From an uncultured Helicobacter sp. (GTDB lineage: Bacteria > Campylobacterota > Campylobacteria > Campylobacterales > Helicobacteraceae), in contig NZ_CALERY010000007.1 of assembly GCF_937906905.1 (NCBI RefSeq), forward strand, positions 1 to 47,372: a DNA stretch of 47,372 nucleotides, in the 5' to 3' direction. The first letter of the stretch is position 1. Every line of letters begins with the position of its first letter. Positions 8,361 to 17,195 of this stretch are shown here, piece after piece. The position numbers and the translations under genes are program-made. The notes beneath the pieces were generated by a model. That model was not told the DNA's origin, ran no database searches, and saw only the letters and a list, made by a program, of their open reading frames with translations.

Positions 8361-8416
8361 AGCTAGGTTTTATCAAATATTCCTTAATGATACCCAGAAT
8401 CCTCAAGCACACAGCA

Positions 8417-9571
8417 CTAAGCCTCTAAAGACTTTAGAGTCTCCATGGTTTGGGCGATGAGCGTAGCACACGCACTAGAATCTAGCTCATTACGCGGGGT
8501 GGTAAGTGTTATATAAGTGAGCTGCTCGCTTCCCCAGCGTCCTTGATCGTAGCTAGGATATAGCCCGATACATTTAAGCCCAAGGTTTAGTGCTAGATGT
8601 ATCGTGCCTGTGCTTGGGCTTATGCAGTAGCGTGCTTTGCCCACCATGGCGATAAGATTCCCTAGATTTGTATCATTGGCAAATACAAAGATCTTCCGCG
8701 CCAATCCTCGGGCAATGAGTGCGTGCATAAAAGTTTTATGCACGCTTGGATAGGTGATAAGTAGCACAGGATAATCGCGTGCTAGAAGTTCTTCTATGAG
8801 ATCAAGCCATGCGGATTCTGGGAGCGAGAATCTGGAATTGTGATTAAAGGGATTTACCAGCACAAATCTAGAATCCAAAATGGCTTCATCGTGCCCACTA
8901 CGGCAAGGTGCTAGTAACCCCCCCCCTCCCCAATATCGAGCGTTTTTGTAGGTAAAGATTTTGTCGATTTTTTCTTGCACTTTTGGGCTTGCATGAAGGC
9001 GCGCATTTGCCAAGAGTGGGATTGAGTGGATATACTCATCATAGCGCGCTGTATCGATCATGCGCACAAGATGAAGCAAGATATGTTCAAATGGTATAGA
9101 TTTGTATTTGGGCTTAGAGTAGATTGGTAGCGTGCGCGCACGCGGGGCGAGCAGGCTGATAAATTTTCTTGCACAAAGCACTCTTTTGGCATTGGTGGCA
9201 AGCGCGAATCGCAGGAATGCGCTTTTGGCATCGCTTAGGATAAGATAGTCGCAGGAGAAGCTGCTAATTGTAGCAATTTGCTTAGCACGCAGAGGTGCGT
9301 AGGACTTTTGCGCGGTGGGGGATTTGTCTGTGGTTTGCCAAGTATTGATTGCAATATCTATGAGATGATCGATGTGCTTGGCTTGGGAGTAGAGTGCTGT
9401 GGTAATAGCATTGCCAAAGACGATAAGCTTGCAGGGGTAGAGGGCTTTTAGCGCATAGATTGCCTTAGCATAAGCGACATTGCTTCCTAGCTCTATTGAT
9501 GCCACCAGGAATCCAATCTTAAGTGGCTTTTGTGCATGCAGCTTGCTAGGCTTTGAAAAACAAAAACTCAT
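8417..9571 (-). CDS. Glycosyltransferase family 9 (heptosyltransferase-like), G9 tract
   Basis: A GT-B enzyme resembling ADP-heptose:LPS heptosyltransferases, likely adding sugars to lipooligosaccharide at the inner membrane. The N-domain starts LKIGFLVASIELGSNVAYAKAIYALKALYP; the C-domain has VLVNPFNHNSRFSLPESAWLDLIEEL and the nucleotide-sugar region YCISPSTGTIHLALNLGLKCIGLYP. I chose the ATG at 9571 (MSFCFSKPS), preceded by AGAGAG; upstream starts at 9613 and 9616 (GTG) would overlap the PP-loop gene by 68-71 bp. Nine consecutive G on the coding strand (8918-8926), within YWGGGGLL near residue 216, make the frame slippable. It is open in this sequence; a one-base change would truncate the catalytic C-domain. 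Confidence 0.8.
   Translation of the reverse strand: MSFCFSKPSKLHAQKPLKIGFLVASIELGSNVAYAKAIYALKALYPCKLIVFGNAITTALYSQAKHIDHLIDIAINTWQTTDKSPTAQKSYAPLRAKQIATISSFSCDYLILSDAKSAFLRFALATNAKRVLCARKFISLLAPRARTLPIYSKPKYKSIPFEHILLHLVRMIDTARYDEYIHSIPLLANARLHASPKVQEKIDKIFTYKNARYWGGGGLLAPCRSGHDEAILDSRFVLVNPFNHNSRFSLPESAWLDLIEELLARDYPVLLITYPSVHKTFMHALIARGLARKIFVFANDTNLGNLIAMVGKARYCISPSTGTIHLALNLGLKCIGLYPSYDQGRWGSEQLTYITLTTPRNELDSSACATLIAQTMETLKSLEA
8918..8926 (-). repeat. G9 tract inside the glycosyltransferase 9 gene
   Basis: Nine C on the plus strand, G9 in the coding direction, with GGGGA just 5' of it. Intragenic G tracts of this length switch glycosyltransferase genes in Campylobacter and Helicobacter. 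The present length keeps the frame open. Confidence 0.8.
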
Positions 9572-10691
9572 GCGCTCTCTCTTTTTGTATGGGTGTAACA
9601 TGGAGAATTTCATCACCGACTTTTACGCGTTGGGCTTTGGGGGCAATATCTGGTGCGCCGAGATTGGCTTGTGTGGATTCTGGGCTAGAATCTGCTAGGC
9701 TTTGCCTCTGCTCGTGAGGCTTGGCATAGGCGAGTGTGCATTGTGCGGCTAGAAGCTTGTCTGCCTCGCTAGCATTAGATTCTACTACGCTTACAGGACC
9801 TATGGAGTCTAGTAGCGTGATTTGGAGCATGCGTGGGTTTGGCGTGCTTAGCTTGGCGTTTTCTTGTTCATTGCGCCCGATGATAAGCCGCGCGCCACCA
9901 GGGAGAATCATATAGCGCCCGACTTTGACAAGCTCGATATCCTCTAGCACCATTTTCCTATGCGCGCTTAGGTCTTTGAGCTTTTGCGCCACACTTAGAT
10001 CTGTGAGTAAGCAGCCCCCGCCTGGATTCTCATAGTGCTCCCAGCCCCAGCTTTTTACCATTTCAAGCTGCCTGCTTCTTCCGCGCCCACTCACATCAAG
10101 TAGCTTCTCTCTATCTACCCAGCCTACTCTCTCTGGGAAGCTTGGCTCTAGGAGCTTGGCACTCATAGGGCGTAGCAATAGCTCATCAAGGAAGCGAGGT
10201 TTAGATTCTGGGCTACTAGAATCTAGCGAACTAGAATCCATGGGGCTAGAATCTAGCAAGTGTGAGAATCTAGGATCATTGCCCAGATCTCGCACAAGCT
10301 TTCTTACTTGATCGAGTGCTTCTTTGCGCTGGGATTTTGGACGCTGCCCTAGCACCTCTCCGCTTACCACAAAGCTCGCGCCAAACTCCTCTAGACGCAA
10401 AAATGCTTGCGCAAACATATTGGCATGGCAGTCGATACAAGGGTTGAAATACTTACCATAGCCATATTTGGGCGTGAAAAGCACATTGTCAAAAAACTGC
10501 TTTCTAATATCAACTAGCACAAGCTCTGCGCCCACCTGTGCTGCTGCTTTGCGCAGATACTCGCTTTTGTCCTTATTGCCTCCAAAGCCGATATTGAAAT
10601 GCACGGCTTTGACATTGATTCCTTGGAGTGTGAGTAGCTTCATCGCTATAAGGCTATCACACCCTCCGCTAAAAAGTGCTAATGCTGTCAT
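9546..10691 (-). CDS. PP-loop ATP pyrophosphatase with NFACT-R-like C-domain
   Basis: A 381-residue cytoplasmic protein related to the adenylating tRNA thiolation enzymes (ThiI/MnmA). The PP-loop is LALFSGGCDS at residues 4-13; later motifs include NPCIDCHANMF (candidate catalytic cysteine region) and VVSGEVLGQRPKSQ. The C-terminal half has WEHYENPGGGCLLTD and RYMILPGGARLIIGRNEQEN, the signature of the NFACT-R-type RNA-binding domain that is fused to such enzymes in several bacteria. The substrate is inferred to be tRNA. Between the domains a serine-rich insert (LLDSSPMDSSSLDSSSPES, about residues 145-163) is encoded by clustered GATTCTAG-type words. It overlaps dnaG by 4 bp (ATGA). Confidence 0.75.
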   Translation of the reverse strand: MTALALFSGGCDSLIAMKLLTLQGINVKAVHFNIGFGGNKDKSEYLRKAAAQVGAELVLVDIRKQFFDNVLFTPKYGYGKYFNPCIDCHANMFAQAFLRLEEFGASFVVSGEVLGQRPKSQRKEALDQVRKLVRDLGNDPRFSHLLDSSPMDSSSLDSSSPESKPRFLDELLLRPMSAKLLEPSFPERVGWVDREKLLDVSGRGRSRQLEMVKSWGWEHYENPGGGCLLTDLSVAQKLKDLSAHRKMVLEDIELVKVGRYMILPGGARLIIGRNEQENAKLSTPNPRMLQITLLDSIGPVSVVESNASEADKLLAAQCTLAYAKPHEQRQSLADSSPESTQANLGAPDIAPKAQRVKVGDEILHVTPIQKERAHEFLFFKA

Positions 10692-12310
10692 ATTGGTTGT
10701 AATTCTCCTTGTTTGAGTTTGGCGATTTTGCCCCGAAGCGTGGTGATTGTTTCAAGTGAATTGCCCGGAGTGCGGAGCTTAGATTCTAGGAAGCGCTGGA
10801 TAAAGATTCTAAGCTCCGCGTCAAACCCGCCCTCGCACACAGGCAGCGGGTCAAGGGCTATGGCAAGCAGATCTTTGTTGTGCAAGTCATTGGCGCAGAG
10901 TGCATGAAATGCTTCTCTATACTGCAAAAATATACTCTCATCGATAAAATCCAATCCACGATTGAGCAGGGCTTCATCTTCGAGCATGTAGCGCAGGATT
11001 AGCCGCTCGAGCTTATCGCCGCTGGATTCTATGAGTGGTAGTGTATTGTGTGTGCTAGCTGTGCGTGCAGAGGATTTGGTGCGCTTAAGCAAATGGAGCG
11101 GGATTTGCAGTAAATCCGCGATGAAAGGTGCGTATTCTTCTTGCATAAGCGGGGAGAGCGTGCGAGAAAAAGCGCCGATCTCTTTGAGTGCATCTTCCTT
11201 GGCAAGGGGGTTGGCGAGATTATGCTTACTAGCAATCATCTGCAAGCAAAATTCTATAAAAGGTGCAGGCTTAGCAAAAAGCGCTTTAAGCTCTTCAAGC
11301 CTACCACTAGCTACCATATCTGCTGGATCTGCGCCATCTGGGAATATCACCACTCCGCCCTTCTTGCTAAGGGGGGCAAGCAGGCTGCTGGCGCGAAATG
11401 CTGCGTTAATGCCGGCTTTATCTCCATCATAGCTTAGGATAATCTCTGGATCGCCTTTATTAAGCAGGGGGATATGCTCTTTTGTAAGGGCTGTGCCAAG
11501 CGTGGCAACAGCATTTGTCATGCCTGCTTTGTGGAGCATGATTGTATCGATATAGCCTTCGGTAATGATGATACGCCCATTTGCAAAAATACTCTGCCTA
11601 GCCAAATGATAGCCATAGAGCAAGCGAGATTTATTAAAGAGCGAGCCTTGTGGGGAGTTGAGGTATTTAGCTTGCGCATCTGCGCGCAAGCTTCGCCCGC
11701 CAAACCCCACGACTTTCCCGCTAGCAGAGTGGATAGGGAAGATGATACGATCACTAAAGCGCGCATAGGGTCTAGCGTTTTTCTCGCTTTTCCCTAGCAC
11801 GCCATGTTTTTCTAGCTCGGTGGTTGGAAGATTGTGCGCGTTGATATAAGTCAGGTGGCGCTCATAGCTTGGGGCAAACCCTAGATTCCACTGCGCGATG
11901 AGTGTATCGGTGATCCCGCGATTATGCAGATACTCTAGCATGGCGCGAGAATCTAGTAGGCAAGTGTGGTAGAAGCTTGCGATTTTCTCCAGCACTTCGC
12001 TTTTTTCCACGCGCTTGCTGTCGTATTCAAGCGTGAAATTTAGCATGTCTGCGATTTTCTCCACTGCCTCAACAAAGCTTAGTTTCTCATATTCCATGAC
12101 AAATTTTATGCTATCGCCACCTATCCCGCAGCCATAGCAGTGGAATATCCCCTTGCTCGGCGAGACCATAAAGCTTGGAGACTTTTCGTTGTGAAAAGGG
12201 CAGTTTGCCGCATAATTTGCGCCCACGCGCTTTAGCTCAAGATAGCTAGAGATGATTTCGAGAATATCGATACGATGTTTTAGATTCTCGATTGAAGCTT
12301 GAGTGATCAT
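10688..12310 (-). CDS. dnaG: DNA primase
   Basis: A 540-residue primase making RNA primers at the replication fork. The N-terminal CHC2 zinc finger reads CPFHNEKSPSF...GIFHCYGCGIGGDSIKFVMEYEKLSF (residues 38-74). The TOPRIM core includes IITEGYIDTIMLHKAGMTNAVATLGTALT with the metal glutamate, then LSYDGDKAG. The C-terminal helicase-interaction region is short and divergent, as in other Helicobacter. It starts with ATG at 12310, about 30 nt after a TGCTACAAT promoter, and heads a three-gene operon with the PP-loop and GT9 genes. Confidence 0.95.
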   Translation of the reverse strand: MITQASIENLKHRIDILEIISSYLELKRVGANYAANCPFHNEKSPSFMVSPSKGIFHCYGCGIGGDSIKFVMEYEKLSFVEAVEKIADMLNFTLEYDSKRVEKSEVLEKIASFYHTCLLDSRAMLEYLHNRGITDTLIAQWNLGFAPSYERHLTYINAHNLPTTELEKHGVLGKSEKNARPYARFSDRIIFPIHSASGKVVGFGGRSLRADAQAKYLNSPQGSLFNKSRLLYGYHLARQSIFANGRIIITEGYIDTIMLHKAGMTNAVATLGTALTKEHIPLLNKGDPEIILSYDGDKAGINAAFRASSLLAPLSKKGGVVIFPDGADPADMVASGRLEELKALFAKPAPFIEFCLQMIASKHNLANPLAKEDALKEIGAFSRTLSPLMQEEYAPFIADLLQIPLHLLKRTKSSARTASTHNTLPLIESSGDKLERLILRYMLEDEALLNRGLDFIDESIFLQYREAFHALCANDLHNKDLLAIALDPLPVCEGGFDAELRIFIQRFLESKLRTPGNSLETITTLRGKIAKLKQGELQPI

Positions 12311-12346
12311 AGTGCTATATTCTTGTGTCCTAGATTTTAGACAGGC

Positions 12347-12355
12347 ATTGTAGCA
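12347..12355 (-). promoter_or_regulatory. Extended -10 promoter for dnaG operon
   Basis: The minus strand reads TGCTACAAT, predicted start near 12340, about 30 nt before the dnaG ATG. Confidence 0.65.
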
Positions 12356-12423
12356 GTGGATTTATTAGAAGTTGATTAGGGCGGCTAAGGCGTGCTAGAG
12401 TGGGCAAACAGAGTCGTAGGGTA

Positions 12424-12432
12424 TGGTAGAAT
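12424..12432 (+). promoter_or_regulatory. Extended -10 promoter for the SMR pair
   Basis: TGGTAGAAT on the plus strand gives a start near 12439 and a leader of about 70 nt. No guanidine-riboswitch-like structure was recognised in that leader. Confidence 0.5.
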
Positions 12433-12509
12433 GTCGGGCAAAATTTCGACGCTCGTATGGAGCAAATTCTCGTATAAAAGCTAACGCGCATTTAGAGCAA
12501 GGAGAATCC

Positions 12510-12935
12510 ATGAGTAAAAATCTCGCCTGGCTACTAGTCCTCATCGGTGGCGTATGTGAGGTGTTTTGGGTAAGCGGGCTTAAATATGCCGATACGCTTG
12601 GTTTGCAGATTCTCACAGGTGTTGGGATTAGCATATCATTTGTATGCATGCTGCTTGCTATCAAAGCACTTGAAATTAGCGTGGCATATAGCGTTTTTGT
12701 GGGTATTGGGGCTGGCGGAATTGTGATTATGGAGATTTTGGCGTTTGGTGAGCCAGCTTCGCTTGCCAAACTCTCGCTCATAGCACTGCTGATGTGTGCG
12801 GTGCTTGGACTAAAATTTACCACACATGAGGGTGGGCAGGAAAATAGCAAGAGAGAAAATGCAGAGCAAGAAAGCACAAAACAAGAAAGCCACATGGATA
12901 AAAACCCCCTCAATACACATAAAGGAGTGAAATAA
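12510..12935 (+). CDS. Small multidrug resistance (SMR) subunit 1
   Basis: A four-helix inner-membrane drug/proton antiporter subunit. The ATG at 12510 follows AAGGAGA; an in-frame ATG at 12423 lies inside the promoter and is rejected. The N-terminal helix LAWLLVLIGGVCEVFWVSGLKYAD contains the conserved membrane glutamate (CEVFWV) required for transport. After about 105 residues of SMR fold comes an unusual 35-residue hydrophilic tail rich in Glu, Lys and Gln (EGGQENSKRENAEQESTKQES) not usual in the family. A partner SMR gene follows at a TAATG overlap, so the two probably form a heterodimer like YkkCD or EbrAB. Confidence 0.88.
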   Translation: MSKNLAWLLVLIGGVCEVFWVSGLKYADTLGLQILTGVGISISFVCMLLAIKALEISVAYSVFVGIGAGGIVIMEILAFGEPASLAKLSLIALLMCAVLGLKFTTHEGGQENSKRENAEQESTKQESHMDKNPLNTHKGVK

Positions 12936-13246
12936 TGCATTGGCTCGCATTGCTTGGCGCTGGAGTGCTGGAGATCGTGGGCGTGATTGCTATGAAGCGC
13001 TTTGTAGATGGAAGGAGAATCTATCTACTAGCAATCCTTGCTTGCTTTGCACTAAGCTTCACTTGCCTAAGCTTTGCCATGCAGGCAATCTCCATGGGCG
13101 TGGGGTATGCGATTTGGACAGGGATTGGCGCAGCGGGAGGGGTGATCGTGGGCGTGGTGTTTTATGGGGAGAGCAAATCGCTGCTAAAACTCCTTTGTGT
13201 GTGCGTGATTATCGCTTGTAGCGTGGGGCTAAAGCTACTAGGCTAG
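12935..13246 (+). CDS. Small multidrug resistance (SMR) subunit 2
   Basis: A 103-residue, four-helix SMR protein. The first helix MHWLALLGAGVLEIVGVIAMKRF carries the essential glutamate (LEIVGV); the helix-2/3 region FAMQAISMGVGYAIWTGIGAAGGVIVGVVFYGE is the family signature. Standard length, unlike its partner, which has a tail. Start overlaps the stop of subunit 1 by one base. The pair is probably an efflux pump for cationic compounds or metabolites; substrate is not predictable. Confidence 0.9.
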   Translation: MHWLALLGAGVLEIVGVIAMKRFVDGRRIYLLAILACFALSFTCLSFAMQAISMGVGYAIWTGIGAAGGVIVGVVFYGESKSLLKLLCVCVIIACSVGLKLLG

Positions 13247-13272
13247 ATTGTTATAAGCATAAATATAAGTGT

Positions 13273-14331
13273 CTAGTATTTGTTAAATATTGCTGCGATT
13301 TGTGCTGGGCTGTTTGTTTGAGTAAGTGCTAGGAGCAAAAGCACGCGCGCTTTTTGTGGGTTCAAATCCCCACTGCCGATGAAGCCAAGCCCAGAATCCT
13401 CCTCATTTGCGCTGATGAAGCCATTATTGATACGCGAGCTTTGCACGACGATTAGCCCTTGAGCCATGAGCTTTTTTAGCATGGTTTTGTGGCTTTTATG
13501 GATACTTCCTGCCCCCATGCCAGCGATGACTAGGGCTTTTGTGCCGTGATGAAACAGCGCTTGTGCTGCCACTGCCAAGCCATCATTAGCATAAGAGTAG
13601 AGGATATCAACCTTTGGCAGAGAATCTAGCGCGCTTACATCAAACTCGCTCTCTAGTGTGTGGGGCTTGGTTGGCATGGTGTAGAATACCACTTTGCTAT
13701 CAAGCACATAGCCCATATCTCCACTAGCTGGCGAGCCAAAGGCTTGGGTATTGAGCGTGTGCAGCTTGCTCACATAGCGCGCACTTTGGATTCTATCATT
13801 CATCATCACCATAACGCCTTTGCCTTTAGATTCTGGGCTAGCGGCGAGTGCTATGGCATTGTAGAGATTTTTAGGACCATCGGCGCTTAGCGCTGTGGCT
13901 GGGCGCATAGCCCCTACAAACACAATAGGCTTATCACTCTTTGCCACTAGATGTAGGAAAAACGCACTCTCTTCCATGGTGTCTGTGCCATGGGTTATCA
14001 CCACGCCATCGACGCTAGAATCTATCAGTAGTGCATTTACGCGCTTAGCAAGCTTGAGCCAAATCTCATCACTCATGTCCGCGCTATCGATATTAGCGAT
14101 TTGCTCCCCTGTAATATTTGCCAGCTTTTTAATCTCTGGCACGGTGCCAATAAGCGCTTCCACGCCTATCGCACCTGCTTTATAGTCTGCGGTCTTTAGT
14201 GCAGAATCACTTGCGCCAGCGATCGTCCCGCCCGTAGCGAGGATCACAATTGTTGCGCGCTTGGCACTAGTGCTTTGGGCTGTATTGCTTAGATTTTGTG
14301 AGATTGCAGGATTTTGGCTTTGATCTTGCAT
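13273..14331 (-). CDS. ansA: L-asparaginase (type II-like), no signal peptide
   Basis: A 352-residue enzyme hydrolysing asparagine to aspartate and ammonia. Catalytic motifs: ATGGTIAG (first threonine) near residue 32 and VITHGTDTMEESA (second threonine, aspartate). The sequence also has VFVGAMRPATALSADGPKNLYNA and ends SGDLNPQKARVLLLLALTQT. I chose the ATG at 14331 because of GGAGTGCC directly before it; the frame stays open back to 14619, but those codons do not resemble the family. The N-terminus (MQDQSQNPAISQNLSNTAQS) is polar, so no export signal is visible and the protein looks cytoplasmic, like H. pylori HP0723 as annotated from its start. Confidence 0.9.
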   Translation of the reverse strand: MQDQSQNPAISQNLSNTAQSTSAKRATIVILATGGTIAGASDSALKTADYKAGAIGVEALIGTVPEIKKLANITGEQIANIDSADMSDEIWLKLAKRVNALLIDSSVDGVVITHGTDTMEESAFFLHLVAKSDKPIVFVGAMRPATALSADGPKNLYNAIALAASPESKGKGVMVMMNDRIQSARYVSKLHTLNTQAFGSPASGDMGYVLDSKVVFYTMPTKPHTLESEFDVSALDSLPKVDILYSYANDGLAVAAQALFHHGTKALVIAGMGAGSIHKSHKTMLKKLMAQGLIVVQSSRINNGFISANEEDSGLGFIGSGDLNPQKARVLLLLALTQTNSPAQIAAIFNKY

Positions 14332-14662
14332 GGCACTCCTTCGCTGTTTAGAATCCTCGAGTGTGTCGCTAGATTGCACAGAATCATAGCGTATATTAGG
14401 GATTTTGCATATCAGCGTGCCTAGCCCAAATTCTGGCATATTGTTTTGTGCTTTTAAGCTGTTATTGCCGTAGGGAGTGAAATAGTGGGATTGCGCGTTG
14501 TGTTTGCGATGTGGATTGATGAGGTTGGATTCTGGGCATAAAGCCAAAAAGTCTTTACGCTTTGCCCTCTTGCCCCAAAAAAGCACGCCCCTATGCCGCT
14601 GTCTAAGCATATTGGGCAAATGCTAGCAGCACATGTGGGCGCAAAGGTGTATTGGGATAATG
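14332..14662. other. Spacer between dnaK end and asparaginase start
   Basis: About 330 bp holding the asparaginase leader. A minus-strand TATGAT at 14388-14383 is a plausible -10 (start near 14376, leader about 45 nt). The asparaginase frame is open through 14619, but this extension is not convincing protein. No RNA gene or clear dnaK terminator was seen. Confidence 0.4.
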
Positions 14663-16546
14663 CTACTCTACTTCCGCATCGATGACATCATCGTCTTTTT
14701 TCTTAGAGTTTGCTGTGTTGGCATTTTGGCTAGCCCCTTGCTCTTTGGCATACATTGCTTCTGTGAGCTTGTGGCTCACTTCTGTCAATGCCTTTAGCTT
14801 CTCATCGATTTGCTCTTTTGTGGCGTTTTCATCTTTGAGCACTGCTTTTAGCTCTTCTAGGGCGGTGTTGATTTTCTCTACTTCGCTAGATTCTAGCTTG
14901 TCTTTCATCTCGCCTAGCGTTTTTTCTGTTTGATACACGAGCGAGTCCGCCATATTGCGGGACTCTATCGCGCCTTTGCGCTTGGCGTCTTCTTCTTTAT
15001 GCAGCTCGGCGTCTTTGACCATTTTTTCAATTTCGGCATCAGATAGCCCGCTAGAGCCTGTGATTTTGATCTCTTGGGATTTGCCGCTGACCTTATCTTT
15101 CGCTGATACCGTTAGAATCCCATTGGCATCGATGTCAAAGGTTACTTCAATTTGCGGCACACCGCGCGGAGCTGGTGGGATACCTTGCAAGTCAAAATTC
15201 CCTAGCAGTTTATTGTCCCTAGCAAGCTCTCTCTCGCCTTGTAGCACGCGGATGGTAACAGCTGGCTGATTATCTTCAGCAGTGGAGAAAGTCTGCGCCT
15301 TTTTGGCAGGAATTGTTGTCCCCCTATCAATCACGCGCGTCATCACACCGCCAAGCGTCTCAATCCCTAGTGATAAAGGCGTAACATCAAGCAGCAGCAC
15401 ATCTTTGACATCACCTTTCAAAACGCCGCCTTGGATCGCCGCGCCCACAGCTACGACTTCATCAGGATTGACAGATTTATTCAAATCTTTGCCGATGAAG
15501 TCTTTAACTCGCTCTTGCACCTTTGGGATTCTAGTGCTTCCCCCTACCATCACCACTTCGCTAATATCACCCTTGCTAAGTCCCGCATCTTTGATGACGG
15601 AGTCAATCTTGCTAATCGTCTCTTCAATCAAATCATCAATCAAGCTCTCAAATTTCGCACGAGAGAGCTTTTTGACAAAGTGTTTAGGACCATTACTATC
15701 AGCGGTGATAAAAGGCAGGTTGATCTCTGTCTCTTGCGCGCTAGAGAGCTCTTTTTTAGCATTTTCTGCGGCGTCTTTGAGCCGCTGGAGTGCCATAATG
15801 TCTTGCTTAATATCAATGCCGCTTTCATCTTTAAACTCACTCGCTGCCCAATCGATAATGCGATTATCAAAGTCATCGCCCCCTAGGAACGCATCGCCCC
15901 CTGTGGCAAGCACTTCTACGACATTATCACCAGTTTCAAGCACGGTTACATCAAATGTCCCTCCGCCTAAGTCATAGACCATAATTTTCTCGGCTTCTTT
16001 TTTATCTAGCCCATACGCAAGCGCGGCAGAAGTAGGCTCGTTGATAATGCGCAGCACATTAAGCCCTGCGATGGTGCCTGCTTCTTTGGTGGCTTTTCTT
16101 TGTGCGTCATTGAAGTAGGCTGGCACGGTGATGACTGCTTCTGTAACACTCTCGCCCAAGTAGCTCTCGGCATCTTCTTTGATTTTCATCAAAATCTTTG
16201 CCGAGATTTCTTGGGGCGTATAAGTCTTATCCGCGATTTCTACCGCACAAGCACCATTTCTATCCACGATTTTATAGGGTAGTCGCTCTTGGGCTTGCTT
16301 TGCCTTATCTTCATTAAGCATTAGCCCCATAATGCGCTTGATAGAGTAGATTGTCTTTTGCGGATTGGTGATCGCCTGTCGTTTTGCTGGCTCACCGACT
16401 AGAATCTCGCCTTTATCGGTAAATGCCACGATTGATGGGGTGGTGTTTTTACCCTCTTTATTAGCGATGATTTTGGCTTCATTGCCTTCATACACTGCCA
16501 TTGCGGAGTTTGTTGTCCCTAGGTCGATTCCAATTACTTTTGCCAT
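14663..16546 (-). CDS. dnaK: Hsp70 chaperone DnaK
   Basis: A 627-residue ATP-driven chaperone. The ATPase domain starts KVIGIDLGTTNSAMAV and contains VPAYFNDAQRKATKEAG, VYDLGGGTFDVTVL and VVMVGGSTRIPKVQ; the substrate domain includes DVTPLSLGIETLGGVMTRVIDRGTTIP and NGILTVSAKDK. The C-terminus is a Gln/Asn/Lys-rich tail ending DDDVIDAEVE, the acidic end typical of DnaK. The lid helix segment LESSEVEKINTA is encoded across a CTAGATTCTAG palindrome (14887-14897). Third gene of hrcA-grpE-dnaK, 21 bp after grpE. Confidence 0.98.
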   Translation of the reverse strand: MAKVIGIDLGTTNSAMAVYEGNEAKIIANKEGKNTTPSIVAFTDKGEILVGEPAKRQAITNPQKTIYSIKRIMGLMLNEDKAKQAQERLPYKIVDRNGACAVEIADKTYTPQEISAKILMKIKEDAESYLGESVTEAVITVPAYFNDAQRKATKEAGTIAGLNVLRIINEPTSAALAYGLDKKEAEKIMVYDLGGGTFDVTVLETGDNVVEVLATGGDAFLGGDDFDNRIIDWAASEFKDESGIDIKQDIMALQRLKDAAENAKKELSSAQETEINLPFITADSNGPKHFVKKLSRAKFESLIDDLIEETISKIDSVIKDAGLSKGDISEVVMVGGSTRIPKVQERVKDFIGKDLNKSVNPDEVVAVGAAIQGGVLKGDVKDVLLLDVTPLSLGIETLGGVMTRVIDRGTTIPAKKAQTFSTAEDNQPAVTIRVLQGERELARDNKLLGNFDLQGIPPAPRGVPQIEVTFDIDANGILTVSAKDKVSGKSQEIKITGSSGLSDAEIEKMVKDAELHKEEDAKRKGAIESRNMADSLVYQTEKTLGEMKDKLESSEVEKINTALEELKAVLKDENATKEQIDEKLKALTEVSHKLTEAMYAKEQGASQNANTANSKKKDDDVIDAEVE

Positions 16547-16567
16547 TTTGTATCCTTTATGTTGAGA

Positions 16568-17158
16568 TTAGTTGTTTTTCACCACTGCGACCATCGCTGG
16601 GCGCAAGGTGCGTTCCTTATACTTATAGCCTTGCTGCATTACTTGGGCGATGTGCCCATCTTGCGCTTCTGGCTTTGCCACTTGCATAATGCACTCGTGC
16701 AAATTTGGGTCAAACTCCCCACTTGTGTCAATCGCTTCTACGCCGTGGCGGCTAAGGATTTTTAGGAAATTATCTTGCACAAGAGCTATGCCCTCTAAAA
16801 TCGCGCTATGCTCCTTGGCGGCGGCTTTGGCATTATCCAAAGCGTCCAAAATAGGCAGCAAATCTTTGGCGATTTTTTCATACGCATATTCTAGGGCTTG
16901 ATTTTTCTCGCGCTCTAGGCGTTTTTTGACATTTTCAAAGTCCGCGTAAGCGCGCATGTATTTTTCCTCTAGCTCCTTATACGCAGCATCGAGCATGCTG
17001 GGTTCATCACCAGCTGTATTAGATTCTGGCGCACTAGAGTCCAGGGTGGATTCCATAGATTCTCCAGAAGCCAGTGCGGAATCTTGGCTAGATTCTAGCT
17101 CTGCATTATCGCAGGTGTCTTGCGCCTGATTTATGTCATTGTTTTTTGTTTCTTGCAT
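16568..17158 (-). CDS. grpE: Nucleotide exchange factor GrpE
   Basis: A 196-residue co-chaperone that releases ADP from DnaK. After a variable, acidic/serine-rich N-terminus comes the long helix (YKELEEKYMRAYADFENVKKRLEREKNQALEYAYEKIAKDLLPILDALDNA), then the beta-domain GVEAIDTSGEFDPNLHECIMQV...HIAQVMQQGYKYKERTLRPAMVAV. The N-terminal 55 residues contain ELESSQDS, MESTLDSS and APES, from several GATTCT/AGAATC words (17030-17100). Lies between hrcA and dnaK. Confidence 0.96.
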   Translation of the reverse strand: MQETKNNDINQAQDTCDNAELESSQDSALASGESMESTLDSSAPESNTAGDEPSMLDAAYKELEEKYMRAYADFENVKKRLEREKNQALEYAYEKIAKDLLPILDALDNAKAAAKEHSAILEGIALVQDNFLKILSRHGVEAIDTSGEFDPNLHECIMQVAKPEAQDGHIAQVMQQGYKYKERTLRPAMVAVVKNN

Positions 17159-17195
17159 TCACTCTCCTTTACTGAAAGATTGGATTCTCTTGGCT

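Noticed and set aside
12430..12510. Guanidine riboswitch before the SMR pair
   Set aside because: The short leader shows none of the conserved motifs I would expect.
12395..12940. 181-codon open frame on the minus strand opposite the SMR genes
   Set aside because: Shadow of SMR subunit 1, whose motifs, ribosome-binding site and partner gene are clear.
15282..15977. 231-codon open frame on the plus strand opposite dnaK
   Set aside because: It is antisense to strongly conserved DnaK sequence and its translation is Ser/Thr/Leu-rich with no family likeness.
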